From the NCBI GenBank assembly GCA_024663395.1, contig JANFAH010000026.1, positions 682,001-746,000 of the forward strand: a stretch of DNA of 64,000 nt. Reading direction: 5' to 3'. Every line of letters starts with the position of its first letter. Position 1 is the stretch's first letter. The DNA comes from Pisolithus tinctorius (taxonomy: Eukaryota > Basidiomycota > Agaricomycetes > Boletales > Pisolithaceae). Positions 63,797 to 64,000 of this stretch are shown one piece after another. The notes below the pieces were generated by a model, which made no database searches, was not told the origin of the DNA, and saw only the letters and a list, made by a program, of their open reading frames with translations. Both the position numbers and the translations under genes were made by a program.

Positions 63797-63925
63797 TGTC
63801 ACACACCAAAGGTGTTTGGTGAGGTAGACATGGATACAGCTGATGAATGGAGATGAAGACTATAGCCCTCATGCAAAGAAGGACAGCCAGAAATGTCAGC
63901 AGTCATCCCTTGCACAAGAATGAGT
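63797..63925 (+). mobile_element. LTR-D, copy 5, first 129 bp
   Basis: TGTCACACACCAAAGGTGTT.. inserted in or joined to copy 3 and cut by LTR-A at 63926. Confidence 0.6.
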
Positions 63926-64000
63926 TGTCATAGTCGTGTCCCGACCCCGGCCCGGACTCGGCCTCGCACTCACTCAGTCCGGCCTCGGTCTCGCCTGTCC
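63926..64000 (+). mobile_element. LTR-A start, runs off the window
   Basis: TGTCATAGTCGTGTCCCGACC.. plus orientation. Could be the 5' LTR of another Gypsy-A; the window ends after 75 bases. Confidence 0.7.

Overview
The window looks like a transposon graveyard from an agaricomycete (mushroom-forming basidiomycete) genome. The evidence is short spliceosomal introns of about 50-90 nt with GTATGT/GTGAGT donors, KDZ-type (Kyakuja-Dileera-Zisupton) transposase remnants, Ty3/Gypsy chromoviruses, Copia, Tc1/mariner-like MITEs and fungal Zn-cluster proteins. I see no housekeeping gene, rRNA or CRISPR array. Almost every coding region is part of, or has been broken by, a mobile element. Family names below (Gypsy-A, Gypsy-B, LTR-A to LTR-E) are local labels for this window.

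Layout. 1-3.4 kb: a Gag-like ORF with a zinc knuckle and SR-rich tail, followed by a degenerate ~150-bp tandem repeat. 3.4-8.8 kb (minus): Gypsy-B (gag, protease, RT-RNase H, start of integrase), capped by a reverse LTR-A-like LTR with LTR-C nested in it. 8.77-16.32 kb: Gypsy-A1, a complete 7.5-kb chromovirus with ATATA target-site duplication (TSD), sitting inside the 5' LTR of Gypsy-B, which itself sits in a Copia RNase H fragment. 16.74-43.06 kb: a giant inverted-repeat-bounded element. Its ~2-kb terminal inverted repeats (TIRs) are built from 43-bp and 21-bp minisatellites. Between them lie gene 1 (minus), a divergent promoter region with arrays of micro-exon-like cassettes, gene 2 (plus) and a KDZ transposase gene (plus). 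The right TIR is interrupted by Gypsy-A2 (35.40-42.94 kb, TSD GCCTG), and gene 2 by a 1.95-kb solo LTR-D. 43-64 kb: fragments of LTR-D, a second KDZ piece, a fold-back Tc1-like element, MITEs, a Zn-cluster gene with a tRNA-like cloverleaf in an intron, LTR-C copies, a second Gag remnant, and a minus-strand Copia pol remnant with a MITE in it.

How parts work together. Without its insertions the giant element is about 18.8 kb. It is flanked by the direct repeat TGGAAGAGC and ends in CACTTCAGTCACC. Its TIR arrays share a near-palindromic 15-mer (CTGGGGATTCTCCAG), and a one-mismatch copy lies in the gap between the divergent transcription units at its centre. This suggests a cargo-carrying KDZ transposon whose transposase binds subterminal arrays and perhaps its own promoter. 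The transposase here lacks its central part and carries CGA-to-TGA stops, so this copy is dead.

The two Gypsy-A copies share a -1 frameshift signal (A-rich slip site, 6-nt spacer, 11-bp stem) between gag and pol. Both also carry an antisense gene with an intron, encoding a coiled coil, a six-cysteine cluster and an acidic tail, between integrase and the 3' LTR. Decay throughout is dominated by C-to-T and G-to-A changes, often at CpG. Family assignments are from memory and motif reading; no database search was run.
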